This document shows, in pieces, positions 9,623-17,917 of a DNA stretch of 64,000 nt. Where the stretch lies: the NCBI RefSeq assembly GCF_038622445.1, contig NZ_CP152019.1:558001-622000 (forward strand), read 5' to 3'. Origin of the DNA: Sporosarcina sp. FSL K6-1522. Lineage in GTDB: Bacteria > Bacillota > Bacilli > Bacillales_A > Planococcaceae. The number at the start of each line of letters is the position of its first letter. Within the stretch, counting starts at the first letter, position 1. The notes beneath the pieces were generated by a model. That model did no database searches. It saw only the letters and a program-made list of their open reading frames with translations, and was not told the DNA's origin. The position numbers and the translations under genes are program-made.

Positions 9623-10042
9623 TCAACGTCCAAATCCACGGCCGAAACCGCCACCAAACTGTGGGCCCGGTCCTCCAAACCCAGGGCCAAATCCACCACC
9701 AAACTGCTGACCTGGGCCTCCGTATCCTGGGCCAAATCCGCCACCAAACTGCTGTCCACCTCTAGGGTAAACAGTTGATCCCCGCACATTCCGAGTCGTT
9801 TCTGTTACATAATGACGCGGTACCACAACGTCATGCACCCGGTTTATGTTCACAATCGGATGAATAAAAGGAACTTGTACGGGAACGAATGAATCGCGGC
9901 ACCGGTACTGCGTTGGGCACACAACTGGTTGCATTTGATTCATGGGACGCATTTGGTTACAACCACACTGACCATGCATCTTATTGCAACCACATTGGCC
10001 ATGATGCATATGATGAGAATTCCACTGTCCATGTTGCATCAT
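9623..10042 (-). CDS. CotD-like spore coat protein with a glycine-phenylalanine tail
   Basis: A 139-residue protein from the ATG that follows a GGAGG site. The N-terminal part is rich in His, Gln, Met and Cys (HHGQCGC, HGQCGC). The middle (about residues 55-95) has the Pro/His/Val pattern HPIVNINRVHDVVVP that I associate with the inner spore coat protein CotD family. The last ~45 residues are repeats of the type QFGGGFGPGYGGPG, four times with variation, matching a short tandem DNA repeat. Such low-complexity tails are typical of coat or crust structural proteins. An in-frame upstream start exists (10087) but lacks a ribosome site. The coat assignment is inference from composition and the central motif. 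Confidence 0.7.
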   Translation of the reverse strand: MMQHGQWNSHHMHHGQCGCNKMHGQCGCNQMRPMNQMQPVVCPTQYRCRDSFVPVQVPFIHPIVNINRVHDVVVPRHYVTETTRNVRGSTVYPRGGQQFGGGFGPGYGGPGQQFGGGFGPGFGGPGPQFGGGFGRGFGR

Positions 10043-10193
10043 CTTCTCACCTCCTCCCTCTATTACATGTGCAAAAAGGGAGGACAAACGGGCGAGCGAC
10101 TATGCGATGCAGAGAATAATCAAATATGGAGAAACTAATGCACTAATATCAGATTTAGACTCATTTGCTCTATACACAGCTTGGTACAAAGAA

Positions 10194-10217
10194 AAAACCT
10201 CACATCGCTGTGAGGTT
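10194..10217 (-). terminator. Terminator of the 59-residue protein gene
   Basis: AACCTCAC pairs with GTGAGGTT, and the minus strand continues with a run of T. It begins directly after the stop codon. Confidence 0.75.
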
Positions 10218-10219
10218 CA

Positions 10220-10399
10220 TTATTGATAATCAAATGGTAATTCATCTTCATCAAAGCCCCGTTGTTCTTTACGCTTTTTCTCCATCTCTTCAGGTTGCTC
10301 ATAGATGGGACCGCCCTCGCCAATCATTTTTAAAATGGCGATAAAGTCTTTGTTCTGCCTTAACTCCATCTCAACGGGATCAATAGGTAAATGTTCCAT
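10220..10399 (-). CDS. Small conserved-looking acidic protein
   Basis: A 59-residue hydrophilic protein (MEHLPIDPVE start) with many Glu and Lys residues and an acidic end (DEDELPFDYQ). The start was chosen because AAGGAGG lies 9 nt before it. A longer frame begins three codons earlier, at an ATG that overlaps the ribosome site. It has its own terminator. I do not recognise a family. Confidence 0.65.
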   Translation of the reverse strand: MEHLPIDPVEMELRQNKDFIAILKMIGEGGPIYEQPEEMEKKRKEQRGFDEDELPFDYQ

Positions 10400-10454
10400 G
10401 AAAATCATCCTCCTTTACATATTAACCGTGGCTAAATGCGATGGAAAATAATCT

Positions 10455-10588
10455 ATTACGCCTCGGCGTAATTGCGTCCAGATTTTTTTCGAGCGAGCTC
10501 GAAAAGCACCCCCTAAAAAATCTGTGACATCCGCCGGAGGCATTATCTTCATTCAGTGGGTGTTTAAACACCCACTGAATGAAGATAA
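10455..10588 (+). repeat. Three-hairpin dispersed element, copy 1 (intact)
   Basis: Hairpin 1 (10455-10472) is ATTACGCC-TC-GGCGTAAT. Hairpin 2 (10479-10524) has an outer CAGATTTTTT/AAAAAATCTG stem and an inner TCGAGC/GCTCGA stem. A conserved linker TGACATCCGCCGGAGGC follows. Hairpin 3 (10543-10588) is a perfect 46-nt palindrome centred on GTTTAAAC. Related copies lie at 25245-25470 and, inverted, at 42019-42145. It fills the gap between the 59-residue gene and yuxK. It contains no ORF of its own and no transposase. Confidence 0.85.
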
Positions 10589-10713
10589 ACACCTAACAGT
10601 ACCTTTACTCTCTATCATTATACTAAATTTTCTGTCTTAGTGGAAGGTTTTTGCTTGAAACATGTTATTCGTGCTGTGATTTGGTTATACTAACCTTATA
10701 AAGGGAGGGCATT

Positions 10714-11109
10714 ATGATGAAGCGAATTGTGTTGTTTGACGGCGATTGTAATTTTTGCGATTCAAGTGTACAGTTCATTATTAAACGTGATCCTGCCGCC
10801 CACTTTCTTTTCACTTCTTTGCAAAGCACCAAAGGGGTAGAACTTACGAAGCAATATGCCATTCCATCAAATGTTGACAGCTTGGTTTTGATTGATAATG
10901 GCAAAGCGTATACTAAGTCTTCCGCCGCACTCCGTATTGCGAAAAAGTTGGATGGATTATGGCATCTGTTATTCCTATTTATACTCGTCCCACGTAAAAT
11001 CCGTGACGGCGTTTACGATTATGTTGCTACAAACCGCTACAAATGGTTTGGTAAAAAGGAAGAAGCATGCATGTTGCCACCACCTGAAATACGGAAACGA
11101 TTTATCTAA
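10714..11109 (+). CDS. DCC-family thiol-disulfide oxidoreductase (YuxK-like)
   Basis: A 131-residue protein of the DUF393/DCC family. The family motif DGDCNFCDSS (residues 9-18) supplies the CxxC-type cysteine pair expected to carry out thiol-disulfide exchange. A hydrophobic stretch LWHLLFLFILVP near residue 82 is usual for the family. The two consecutive ATG codons follow AGGGAGGG. It is monocistronic, with a dispersed hairpin element upstream and a terminator shared with the convergent DUF779 gene. The physiological substrate is unknown. Confidence 0.85.
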   Translation: MMKRIVLFDGDCNFCDSSVQFIIKRDPAAHFLFTSLQSTKGVELTKQYAIPSNVDSLVLIDNGKAYTKSSAALRIAKKLDGLWHLLFLFILVPRKIRDGVYDYVATNRYKWFGKKEEACMLPPPEIRKRFI

Positions 11110-11116
11110 CTCCTCA

Positions 11117-11149
11117 CAAAAAGCCTTCCGGATTTCTCCGAAAGGCTTT
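11117..11149. terminator. Terminator between convergent yuxK-like and DUF779 genes
   Basis: AAAAGCCTTCCGGA pairs with TCCGAAAGGCTTTT with one mismatch. It has A and T flanks suitable for both directions. Confidence 0.8.
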
Positions 11150-11157
11150 TGTTGACG

Positions 11158-11514
11158 TTATTGCTGTAGTTGCATGTTTTCCTCCGCTGTAAATGCACGA
11201 GATCTTGTTAAAAAGCGTTTGCCTTCCACACCTTCGAGTGAGAACATCCCACCCCGCCCATCGACAACGTCAATGATAAGCTGTGTATGTTTCCAGTACT
11301 CGAATTGTTTTTTATGCATATAAAACGGAGCGCCTCCAATATACCCAAGCAGAACGTCCTGATCTCCAATGATCAGTTCCCCATCTGGATAACACATTGG
11401 TGACGAACCATCACAGCATCCACCCGATTGGTGAAACATCAATGGGCCGTGCTTGTTCTTCAAAAGCTCCATGAGTTCAAGTGTAGCGTCAGTAGCGATT
11501 ACGCGTTCAATCAT
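11158..11514 (-). CDS. DUF779 protein, aldehyde dehydrogenase partner
   Basis: A 118-residue protein of the DUF779 family, which is regularly encoded beside ALDH genes of the acetaldehyde type. It carries HQSGGCCDGSSPMC near residue 30, with a paired cysteine that could bind metal or act as a redox site. The ATG was chosen over a GTG two codons upstream because the AGGAGG site is 9 nt from it. It lies 21 bp after aldA and is expected to be cotranscribed. Its biochemical role is not established. Confidence 0.85.
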   Translation of the reverse strand: MIERVIATDATLELMELLKNKHGPLMFHQSGGCCDGSSPMCYPDGELIIGDQDVLLGYIGGAPFYMHKKQFEYWKHTQLIIDVVDGRGGMFSLEGVEGKRFLTRSRAFTAEENMQLQQ

Positions 11515-11535
11515 CCACACTCTCCTCCTATCTGC

Positions 11536-13077
11536 TTAAAAGAAGCCTTGTTTGTTTTCATTGTAACTAACGAGCATGTTTTTCGTTTGTTGATAATGAC
11601 TCAACATCATCAGATGGTTTTCACGACCAACACCTGATGCTTTATAGCCACCAAATGCCGCATGCGCTGGATAAGCGTGGTAGCAGTTCGTCCACACACG
11701 CCCTGCTTGAATGCCACGTCCGAAACGGTACGCCGTATTCATATCACGTGTCCACACGCCTGAGCCTAAGCCATATAGTGTATCATTGGCAATTTCAAGC
11801 GCTTCTTCTTTCGTTTTGAATGTTGTCACTGAAACAACCGGACCAAAAATCTCTTCTTGGAAGATACGCATTTTATTATTTCCTTTGAAAACAGTTGGTT
11901 TGATGTAATAGCCGCCTGCTAAATCGCCTTCAAGCTTGTTTTGCTCTCCACCGACTAGGCATTCTGCACCTTCTTGTTTCCCAATGTCTAGATACGATAG
12001 AATCTTCTCCAACTGTTCTGTCGATGCCTGCGCACCCATCATCACAGTCGGGTCCAATGGGTTTCCTGTTTTAATAGCTTTAACACGCTCAATGGCGCGC
12101 TCTATAAATTTATCGTAAATCGACTCTTGAATCAGCGCACGTGAAGGACATGTACATACTTCTCCCTGGTTCAGTGCAAACATGACAAAACCTTCTACTG
12201 CTTTATCTAAAAATGCATCGTCTTCATCCATAACATCTTCAAAGAAGATATTCGGTGATTTCCCACCTAGCTCAAGCGTGACAGGAATTGCAGTTTGTGA
12301 AGCATATTGCATAATTAGACGCCCTGTTGTCGTCTCACCCGTGAATGCAATTTTGCCGATACGCGGGCTAGATGCCAATGGCTTTCCAGCTTCTAAGCCG
12401 AAACCATTCACAATGTTGACAACCCCAGCTGGCAGCAAATCCTCGATCAATTCCATTAACACTAGAATGGATGTTGGTGTTTGTTCAGCAGGTTTCAACA
12501 CAACACAGTTTCCTGCGGCAAGTGCAGGTGCTAGCTTCCACACAGCCATTAAAAGTGGGAAGTTCCAAGGAATGATTTGTCCAACGACACCAATCGGCTC
12601 ATGGAAATGATACGCCACGGTATCATTGTCAATCTGGCTGACGCCGCCTTCTTGTGCACGAATCGCACTTGCAAAATAGCGGAAATGATCGATTGCAAGC
12701 GGTAAATCTGCATTCAACGTTTCGCGAACAGCTTTCCCGTTTTCCCACGTCTCCGCAACTGCTAGCATTTCCAAGTTTTGCTCGATACGATCAGCAATTT
12801 TCAATAAAATATTTGAACGTTCTGTAACAGACGTTTTTCCCCAAGCATCTTTTGCCGCATGTGCAGCATCAAGCGCTAATTCAATATCTTCCGCAGTGGA
12901 ACGTGCCACCTGTGTGAAGACTTTACCTGTCACCGGAGTTGGATTGTCAAAGTATTGCCCATTTACTGGTGCTGTCCATTTTCCGCCAATGAAATTCTCA
13001 TAACGTTCCTTGAAATTCACCTTTGCGCCTTCTGTATTTGGAAATGCATAAATTGGATTCTCTACTGTTTGAACCAT
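11536..13077 (-). CDS. NAD-dependent aldehyde dehydrogenase (AldA/ExaC type)
   Basis: A 513-residue aldehyde dehydrogenase, probably oxidising acetaldehyde or other short aldehydes to acids. Visible are the cofactor-region motif IIPWNFPL (about 170), the general-base glutamate in LELGGKSP (about 270), the catalytic cysteine in [11 protein letters not shown] (about 307) and EEIFGPVV (about 405). The start ATG follows AGGAGG. It is the first gene of an operon with DUF779. A perfect cre site about 100 bp upstream suggests CcpA control. Confidence 0.92.
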   Translation of the reverse strand: MVQTVENPIYAFPNTEGAKVNFKERYENFIGGKWTAPVNGQYFDNPTPVTGKVFTQVARSTAEDIELALDAAHAAKDAWGKTSVTERSNILLKIADRIEQNLEMLAVAETWENGKAVRETLNADLPLAIDHFRYFASAIRAQEGGVSQIDNDTVAYHFHEPIGVVGQIIPWNFPLLMAVWKLAPALAAGNCVVLKPAEQTPTSILVLMELIEDLLPAGVVNIVNGFGLEAGKPLASSPRIGKIAFTGETTTGRLIMQYASQTAIPVTLELGGKSPNIFFEDVMDEDDAFLDKAVEGFVMFALNQGEVCTCPSRALIQESIYDKFIERAIERVKAIKTGNPLDPTVMMGAQASTEQLEKILSYLDIGKQEGAECLVGGEQNKLEGDLAGGYYIKPTVFKGNNKMRIFQEEIFGPVVSVTTFKTKEEALEIANDTLYGLGSGVWTRDMNTAYRFGRGIQAGRVWTNCYHAYPAHAAFGGYKASGVGRENHLMMLSHYQQTKNMLVSYNENKQGFF

Positions 13078-13171
13078 TTTCCATTCCTCCTGGTGTATTA
13101 AATTTTTTTTGACACAACGCTACTATACTTCGCAAACTCCCGATATATGCGCAGAAAAGCAAGTAAGTTTT

Positions 13172-13185
13172 TGTATGCGCTTACA
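13172..13185 (-). promoter_or_regulatory. CcpA-binding cre site upstream of aldA
   Basis: The minus strand reads TGTAAGCGCATACA, a full match to the cre consensus TGNAARCGNWWWCA. It lies about 95-108 bp before the aldA start, upstream of a TATAGT -10-like box (13122-13127). At that position CcpA could either repress or activate. Confidence 0.75.
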
Positions 13186-13228
13186 TCTCTACCAAAACAA
13201 GAAAAGTACCTTTATCAGCAAAACTGAG

Positions 13229-13260
13229 ACGACCCGAGCCCCCAGACGCTGGAGTCTATA
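13229..13260 (+). repeat. Remnant of the 56-kb-type dispersed repeat
   Basis: About 32 bp match the right end of the repeat at 55998-56129 (ACGACCCGAGCCCC, then a GCTGGAG loop). The stem beside the loop reads CAGAC/GTCTA here and TAGGC/GCCTA there, including a compensatory change. The rest of the element is missing. Confidence 0.65.
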
Positions 13261-13392
13261 CAGTTCACCAAATTGAAAAGCCCATACTACTTATCTCGTA
13301 AAAAGAAGCTTGCATCACCATTCTGTCAGATTACAGTAAATAATTCAACTATTACGTCTAATGTTTTTCAAAACGATTCCTACTGTTAATCA

Positions 13393-13439
13393 TTTGTTCA
13401 TTCTCCCGTAATAGTTTGTTCATATTTACCTCCTAAGAT
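13393..13439 (+). promoter_or_regulatory. CssR-type operator and promoter of htrA
   Basis: TTTGTTCAT occurs twice exactly 22 bp apart (13393-13401 and 13415-13423). The second copy lies inside a 22-bp block (13406-13427) that is identical upstream of prsA (16926-16947). A TAAGAT -10-like box starts 28 bp after the block begins, the same distance as TACAAT upstream of prsA. There is no good -35, as expected for a promoter that needs a response regulator. Confidence 0.7.
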
Positions 13440-13472
13440 AAGAGTAATTAGTTTAAACGGGAGGAAAACATC

Positions 13473-14693
13473 ATGAATAACGAATTCGAAACAACTAAAG
13501 AAACTGAAACTGTACAAGAGCCAATGACGGTACAAAAGCCTAAAAATAAATCAGGAAAACGATTTTTATCAACCATTGGAGCGGGCGTTATCGGTTCGAT
13601 GCTAACATTAGGGGTCGTGATCAATACAGATCTTCTGCAGGCTAGTTCTGAAGGGGGTGCACCTCCAACTACACAAAACACTCCTTATAATGTCCAGCAA
13701 ACAAACGTCAAAAATCCAACGTCACTTGCAGATATGGTGGAACAAGCATCGAGTGCAATTGTTGGGATTGTTAACTATCAAAATGCTGGTAACCGCTTTG
13801 CACAGCAGTCCGAAGCGGTGAAAAGCGGCACAGGTTCAGGTGTCATTTACAAAATCGAGGGCGACAAGGCGTACATCGTCACGAATAATCACGTCATTGA
13901 TGGGGCAGAAAAGATTGAAGTTTCTTTAGAAAGCGGTGATAAAACTACGGCTGAACTCGTCGGGAAAGATGCATTGAGCGATTTAGCTGTACTGACTATC
14001 GATGCAAAATATGCGAAGTCCGTCTTAGAATTTGGTGACTCCGATCAGCTACGTGCTGGCGATAATGTCGTAGCGATTGGAAATCCACTTGGACTTGATT
14101 TCTCAGGTACGGTCACTCAAGGGATTGTCAGCGCGGTTGATCGCTCCATTAACGTCAATACATCCGCAGGCGAATGGGCAATGAACGTCATCCAAACTGA
14201 CGCAGCCATTAACCCAGGAAACAGCGGTGGTGCGTTACTCAATACCGCCGGACAAGTCATCGGTATTAACAGCTTAAAAATTTCTGAAAGTGGCGTCGAG
14301 GGCCTAGGCTTTGCGATTCCTAGTAATGAAGTGCTACCACTTATCGAAGAAATGACAGCACATGGACAAGTTGAACGCCCTTACATCGGCATCGGATTGG
14401 CGAATCTTGACCAAGTACCGCCAATGTATGTACAACAGTTGCCACAAGAAGTTGAAGGTGGAGTGATGGTCGCTAACGTCGATCCGGAATCCTCTGCTGG
14501 CAAAGCAGGACTTGCAGTCGAAGATGTCATTACCTCTATCAATGGTACCGATATCAAAAATTCCACAGAATTGCGCAAGTTTCTTTACAGCGAGCTAAAA
14601 GTCGGCGATAAAGCAACATTGACTATTTATCGCGGTGCGGAAGTAAAAACCATCGACATCACGCTAACAAGCAACAAAACACCAATAAAATAA
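13473..14693 (+). CDS. htrA: HtrA-type membrane-anchored serine protease
   Basis: A 406-residue S1C protease and chaperone that handles misfolded proteins outside the membrane. A charged cytoplasmic N terminus (1-30) precedes one transmembrane helix (about 34-52). The trypsin-like domain holds His in TNNHVIDG, Asp in LSDLAVL and Ser in GNSGGALL. One PDZ domain lies at about 300-400. The length fits B. subtilis HtrA-type proteases. It is followed by a cssRS-like two-component system and a foldase, and it shares a promoter motif with the latter. Confidence 0.93.
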   Translation: MNNEFETTKETETVQEPMTVQKPKNKSGKRFLSTIGAGVIGSMLTLGVVINTDLLQASSEGGAPPTTQNTPYNVQQTNVKNPTSLADMVEQASSAIVGIVNYQNAGNRFAQQSEAVKSGTGSGVIYKIEGDKAYIVTNNHVIDGAEKIEVSLESGDKTTAELVGKDALSDLAVLTIDAKYAKSVLEFGDSDQLRAGDNVVAIGNPLGLDFSGTVTQGIVSAVDRSINVNTSAGEWAMNVIQTDAAINPGNSGGALLNTAGQVIGINSLKISESGVEGLGFAIPSNEVLPLIEEMTAHGQVERPYIGIGLANLDQVPPMYVQQLPQEVEGGVMVANVDPESSAGKAGLAVEDVITSINGTDIKNSTELRKFLYSELKVGDKATLTIYRGAEVKTIDITLTSNKTPIK

Positions 14694-14702
14694 CAGCCGA
14701 CC

Positions 14703-14740
14703 AAAGACCTCTCCCTTATTCATGGGGCAGAGGTCTTTGC
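14703..14740 (+). terminator. Hairpin after htrA (probable weak terminator)
   Basis: AAAGACCTCT pairs with AGAGGTCTTT, with a partial inner stem (CCC/GGGG). Only a short T stretch belongs to the stem itself, so read-through into cssR is possible. Confidence 0.55.
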
Positions 14741-14807
14741 AGTTGCTAATTTTCCATTTTCGATTTACCTTGAAAGTAGCTATATTAAGGAGAGGAGATG
14801 CAATCTG

Positions 14808-15509
14808 TTGAAAATCTTAGTTATAGAAGACAATGAAAGTGTCTCTTCGATGATTGAACTTTTTTTTGCGAAAGAAGGGATTGAAGGTGCATTTGCGAAA
14901 GACGGTCTCGAAGGCTATCAGCGTGCGCGTGAAACTAAATGGGACTGCCTAATTGTCGATTGGATGCTTCCTGGCATGGACGGCGTCACGATTTGCCGCA
15001 AATTACGGCAAGAACAATACGCGACGCCGATTATTATGTTGACTGCCAAAGACAGCGAATCCGATCAAGTGCTCGGACTCGAAATGGGTGCGGACGATTA
15101 TGTCACAAAACCTTTCAGTCCACTTGCCCTTATGGCTCGTATCAAAGCTGTAACTCGTCGATATGCTGTCCCTCAACATGAGCCGTTGGAAGAAGGGATT
15201 ATTAAGACAGCGCATTTCACGATTAACCACATCACACGCGAAGTCTTTTTAGACGGCAAGCCCGTCCTCAATTTGACGCCAAAAGAATTCGACTTACTCT
15301 ACCATTTCGTCCAACATCCGAAACAAGTATTTTCACGCGAACAACTACTCGATCGTGTATGGGGCTATGATTTTTATGGCGATGATCGCACCGTTGATGT
15401 TCATATCAAGCGACTACGGACAAAAATCGCCACTAACAACCAACCCTTTTTCCATACTGTTTGGGGAGTCGGCTACCGTTTCGATGAAACAATCGGTGAT
15501 GGCAAATGA
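14808..15509 (+). CDS. cssR: OmpR-family response regulator (CssR-like)
   Basis: A 233-residue regulator with a receiver domain (1-120) and a winged-helix DNA-binding domain (140-230). The phosphoacceptor Asp lies in LIVDWMLPGMDG near residue 52, with the acidic pair IEDNE at the start and the Lys in VTKPFSP. The start codon is TTG: AAGGAGAGGAG lies at a suitable distance and the nearby ATG is in another frame. It overlaps the kinase gene by 4 bp. Position between htrA and a prsA-like gene points to the secretion-stress system CssRS. The symbol rests on context. Confidence 0.85.
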   Translation: MKILVIEDNESVSSMIELFFAKEGIEGAFAKDGLEGYQRARETKWDCLIVDWMLPGMDGVTICRKLRQEQYATPIIMLTAKDSESDQVLGLEMGADDYVTKPFSPLALMARIKAVTRRYAVPQHEPLEEGIIKTAHFTINHITREVFLDGKPVLNLTPKEFDLLYHFVQHPKQVFSREQLLDRVWGYDFYGDDRTVDVHIKRLRTKIATNNQPFFHTVWGVGYRFDETIGDGK

Positions 15510-16909
15510 AAATCAAATACTTCTATCAGCAGCTCGCTAGTCACATTGGCGTTATCGTTATCGCCTTTTTATTGCTCAGCTTGCTATTCTCTCATTACGT
15601 CGAACAGTTCGTTTATGATAACAAAACGGAAGAACTTGCAACGTATGGTCAAACCATTTTACAGGATATAGACCGTGATCAAATTAGTTCTAGCAGCATT
15701 TTACAGTCGTATGGCTATGTCTTGGATGCCCGCGATATTCAATACAGCCTATTCGATGAACAATCGTCCATCATTTATTCAACAGGGTTAAAAACACCCT
15801 TAATCGAACTAAGCGAAGAGGAATGGCGAGATATTAAAAATGGACAGACAGTCACGGTTAAACAAGATTTCAAACGGTTTAACGAGGCCGTCACATTCGT
15901 CCTGCTACCTTATGTTCATAACAATCAATTTATCGGCGGCATCTTGCTAACATCCCCTATCAAGGGATCACGGGAAGTTATTTCTCAAATGAATACCTAT
16001 TTGTTACTTACCACAGTCATTGCATTAGCAGTTGCTTTGCTTCTCAGCTGGTTTCTATCGACATTCCATGGGAAACGCATCCAACGTCTACGGGAAGCGG
16101 CTTCGTTGGTCGCACAAGGAGATTACTCCGTGCGCATCCCCTCTTCAGACTTTGATGAAATCGGCGAACTTGCAAGTGACTTCAATGGTATGGTCGAAAA
16201 ACTGGACGCTTCAATGGAAGAAATCGAAAATCTTGAAAATAGACGCCGCCAGTTTATGGCTGACGTGTCCCATGAATTACGAACACCGCTTACAACGATA
16301 CGCGGTATTACTGAAGGCTTAAAAAACGACATGATTCCAGAATCCGAGAAGGAAAAAGGGCTACAACTCGCGAGCAATGAAACAATGCGGCTCATCCGTC
16401 TCGTCAATGAGAATCTTGACTATGAAAAAATTCGTTCCAACCAAATCACATTACTGAAACAAGATATCCAAGTCGTGGAATTGCTCGAAATTATTAAAGA
16501 TCAGCTAGAAGGTGCGGCAAACGAACGCCATAACACCATTGTCATCACAGCAGACCCAACCGTACAAGTGCATGCCGACTACGACCGAATCATGCAGATT
16601 TTGATTAACATTACGAAAAACAGTATCCAATTCACTGAAAATGGAACGATTTCTTTGCGCGGTTATTTACAAGACGAGCAAACCGTCATTGAAATTGAAG
16701 ATACAGGTATCGGCATCGACCCCGAAGATGTAGAGAAAATATGGAGCCGTTTTTATAAAGCCATCGTCTCACGGACGACAAATCCTTACGGCGAATTCGG
16801 GCTCGGGCTATCCATCGTTAAACAACTCGTCACCATGCATGATGGGACCATTGACGTAGCAAGTGAAAAAGGACAAGGGACGAAGTTTACGATTTGTTTG
16901 CCGAAATAA
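15506..16909 (+). CDS. cssS: Sensor histidine kinase (CssS-like)
   Basis: A 467-residue membrane kinase. It has a transmembrane helix at about 12-31, an extracytoplasmic sensor of about 125 residues, a second helix near 160-180, HAMP (180-235), HisKA with SHELRTPLTT (His about 254), and a HATPase with N box (NITKNSIQF), G1 (DTGIGID) and GLGLSIV. The sensor domain size is like that of CssS, which reports secretion stress. It is translated from an ATG overlapping the cssR stop. It probably controls htrA and the downstream prsA-like gene through the shared promoter motif. Confidence 0.87.
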   Translation: MKIKYFYQQLASHIGVIVIAFLLLSLLFSHYVEQFVYDNKTEELATYGQTILQDIDRDQISSSSILQSYGYVLDARDIQYSLFDEQSSIIYSTGLKTPLIELSEEEWRDIKNGQTVTVKQDFKRFNEAVTFVLLPYVHNNQFIGGILLTSPIKGSREVISQMNTYLLLTTVIALAVALLLSWFLSTFHGKRIQRLREAASLVAQGDYSVRIPSSDFDEIGELASDFNGMVEKLDASMEEIENLENRRRQFMADVSHELRTPLTTIRGITEGLKNDMIPESEKEKGLQLASNETMRLIRLVNENLDYEKIRSNQITLLKQDIQVVELLEIIKDQLEGAANERHNTIVITADPTVQVHADYDRIMQILINITKNSIQFTENGTISLRGYLQDEQTVIEIEDTGIGIDPEDVEKIWSRFYKAIVSRTTNPYGEFGLGLSIVKQLVTMHDGTIDVASEKGQGTKFTICLPK

Positions 16910-16925
16910 ATTTTTATTTTCTACT

Positions 16926-16959
16926 CCGTAATAGTTTGTTCATATTTCCAAGATACAAT
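16926..16959 (+). promoter_or_regulatory. CssR-type operator and promoter of the prsA-like gene
   Basis: A 22-bp block (16926-16947: CCGTAATAG, TTTGTTCAT, ATTT) is identical to that upstream of htrA. It is followed, 28 bp after its first base, by TACAAT. The equal spacing to the -10 box supports a common activator. Confidence 0.7.
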
Positions 16960-16991
16960 CGGAATATATCAAACATGTTGGAGGAGAAATA

Positions 16992-17870
16992 ATGAGTAAA
17001 AAATGGTTGTATCCCCTTTTAGGCATTGGGATTATCGCGATTATCTTTGTACTCGCAACAGGCTTCACAAAGGACGAAACAGTTGCATCAGTAGGCGGCG
17101 AAAAAATCACAAAGGATGAGTTGTATGAAACACTCGTTCAATCAGCCGGCCAACAAGCAATCTCTTCGCTGATTGACGACAAAGTCATTGCGCAAGAGTT
17201 GAAAAAAGAAAAAATTACGATTTCAGATAAAGAAATTGAAGCTGAGTTCAACGCACAAATCGAAATGCTCGGTGGCAAAGAAGCCTTCACAAGCGCATTA
17301 GAACAGAGCGGTATGACGGAAAAGCAGTTCAAAGCAAGCATTAAGGAGTATCTAACCCTTCGCAAAGTGCTTGAACCACGCACCAATGTAACCGATGAAG
17401 ACATCAAAGCCCATTTTGAAGAAAACAAAGCATCATTCGATGAGGAAGAGCAGGTTGAAGCGAGCCATATTTTAGTGAAAGATGAAGCAACAGCCAAAGA
17501 AGTAGCTAAGAAACTAGCAGATGGCGGGGATTTTGCCGAGCTTGCAAAAGAATACTCAACAGACAATAGCGCTGAAAAAGGTGGCGAATTAGGCTACTTT
17601 TCTCGTGGTAAGATGGTTGCTGAATTTGAAGAGGCCGCCTTTTCAATGAAACCTGGGACAATCAGTGAGCCAGTGAAAACAGAACATGGCTATCACATCA
17701 TTCAAGTCACTGATAAAAAAGAGGCAAAAGAAGCTACTCTCGAAGACCACAAAAAGGAAATAAAGGAACTATTAGTTGAGAAACAAATCCAAACTGAATA
17801 TGTAAACTGGTTGGAAGAAGTAAAAGAAAACTATGACATCAAAAACTCATTACTACCAGCAACAACATAA
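16992..17870 (+). CDS. prsA: PrsA-like parvulin foldase, not a lipoprotein
   Basis: A 292-residue extracytoplasmic peptidyl-prolyl isomerase helping secreted proteins fold. It has an N-terminal hydrophobic segment (5-24), a helical SurA/PrsA-like region (35-135), and a parvulin domain (about 150-245) with VEASHILVKDEATA, GGDFAELAKEYSTD, GGELGYFSRGKMV and EHGYHIIQV. Unlike typical PrsA, there is no cysteine after the hydrophobic stretch (VLATGFTKDE), so it should be held by an uncleaved helix or released. It is monocistronic with its own CssR-type promoter and terminator. Confidence 0.88.
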   Translation: MSKKWLYPLLGIGIIAIIFVLATGFTKDETVASVGGEKITKDELYETLVQSAGQQAISSLIDDKVIAQELKKEKITISDKEIEAEFNAQIEMLGGKEAFTSALEQSGMTEKQFKASIKEYLTLRKVLEPRTNVTDEDIKAHFEENKASFDEEEQVEASHILVKDEATAKEVAKKLADGGDFAELAKEYSTDNSAEKGGELGYFSRGKMVAEFEEAAFSMKPGTISEPVKTEHGYHIIQVTDKKEAKEATLEDHKKEIKELLVEKQIQTEYVNWLEEVKENYDIKNSLLPATT

Positions 17871-17872
17871 GC

Positions 17873-17917
17873 AAACCCCTTCACATAGGCAACGAGGCCA
17901 TATGTGAAGGGGTTTTT
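17873..17917 (+). terminator. Terminator of prsA
   Basis: A stem of AACCCCTTCACATA with its exact complement closes a 13-nt loop, followed by TTTTT. Confidence 0.9.

Noticed and set aside
9601..9790. Alternative frame over the glycine-rich tail of the coat protein gene.
   Set aside because: Long open frames arise from the tandem DNA repeat; the CotD-like frame has the GGAGG site and the family core.
10455..10588. Reading the hairpin element as a simple double terminator of flanking genes.
   Set aside because: The hairpins lack T runs in the right place, the element lies upstream of yuxK, and the same three-part plan recurs at two other loci in different gene contexts.
13078..13140. Possible sigma-54 (-24/-12) promoter upstream of the aldehyde dehydrogenase.
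   Set aside because: No GG-N10-GC pair with the proper flanks is present; only a TATAGT -10-like box is seen.
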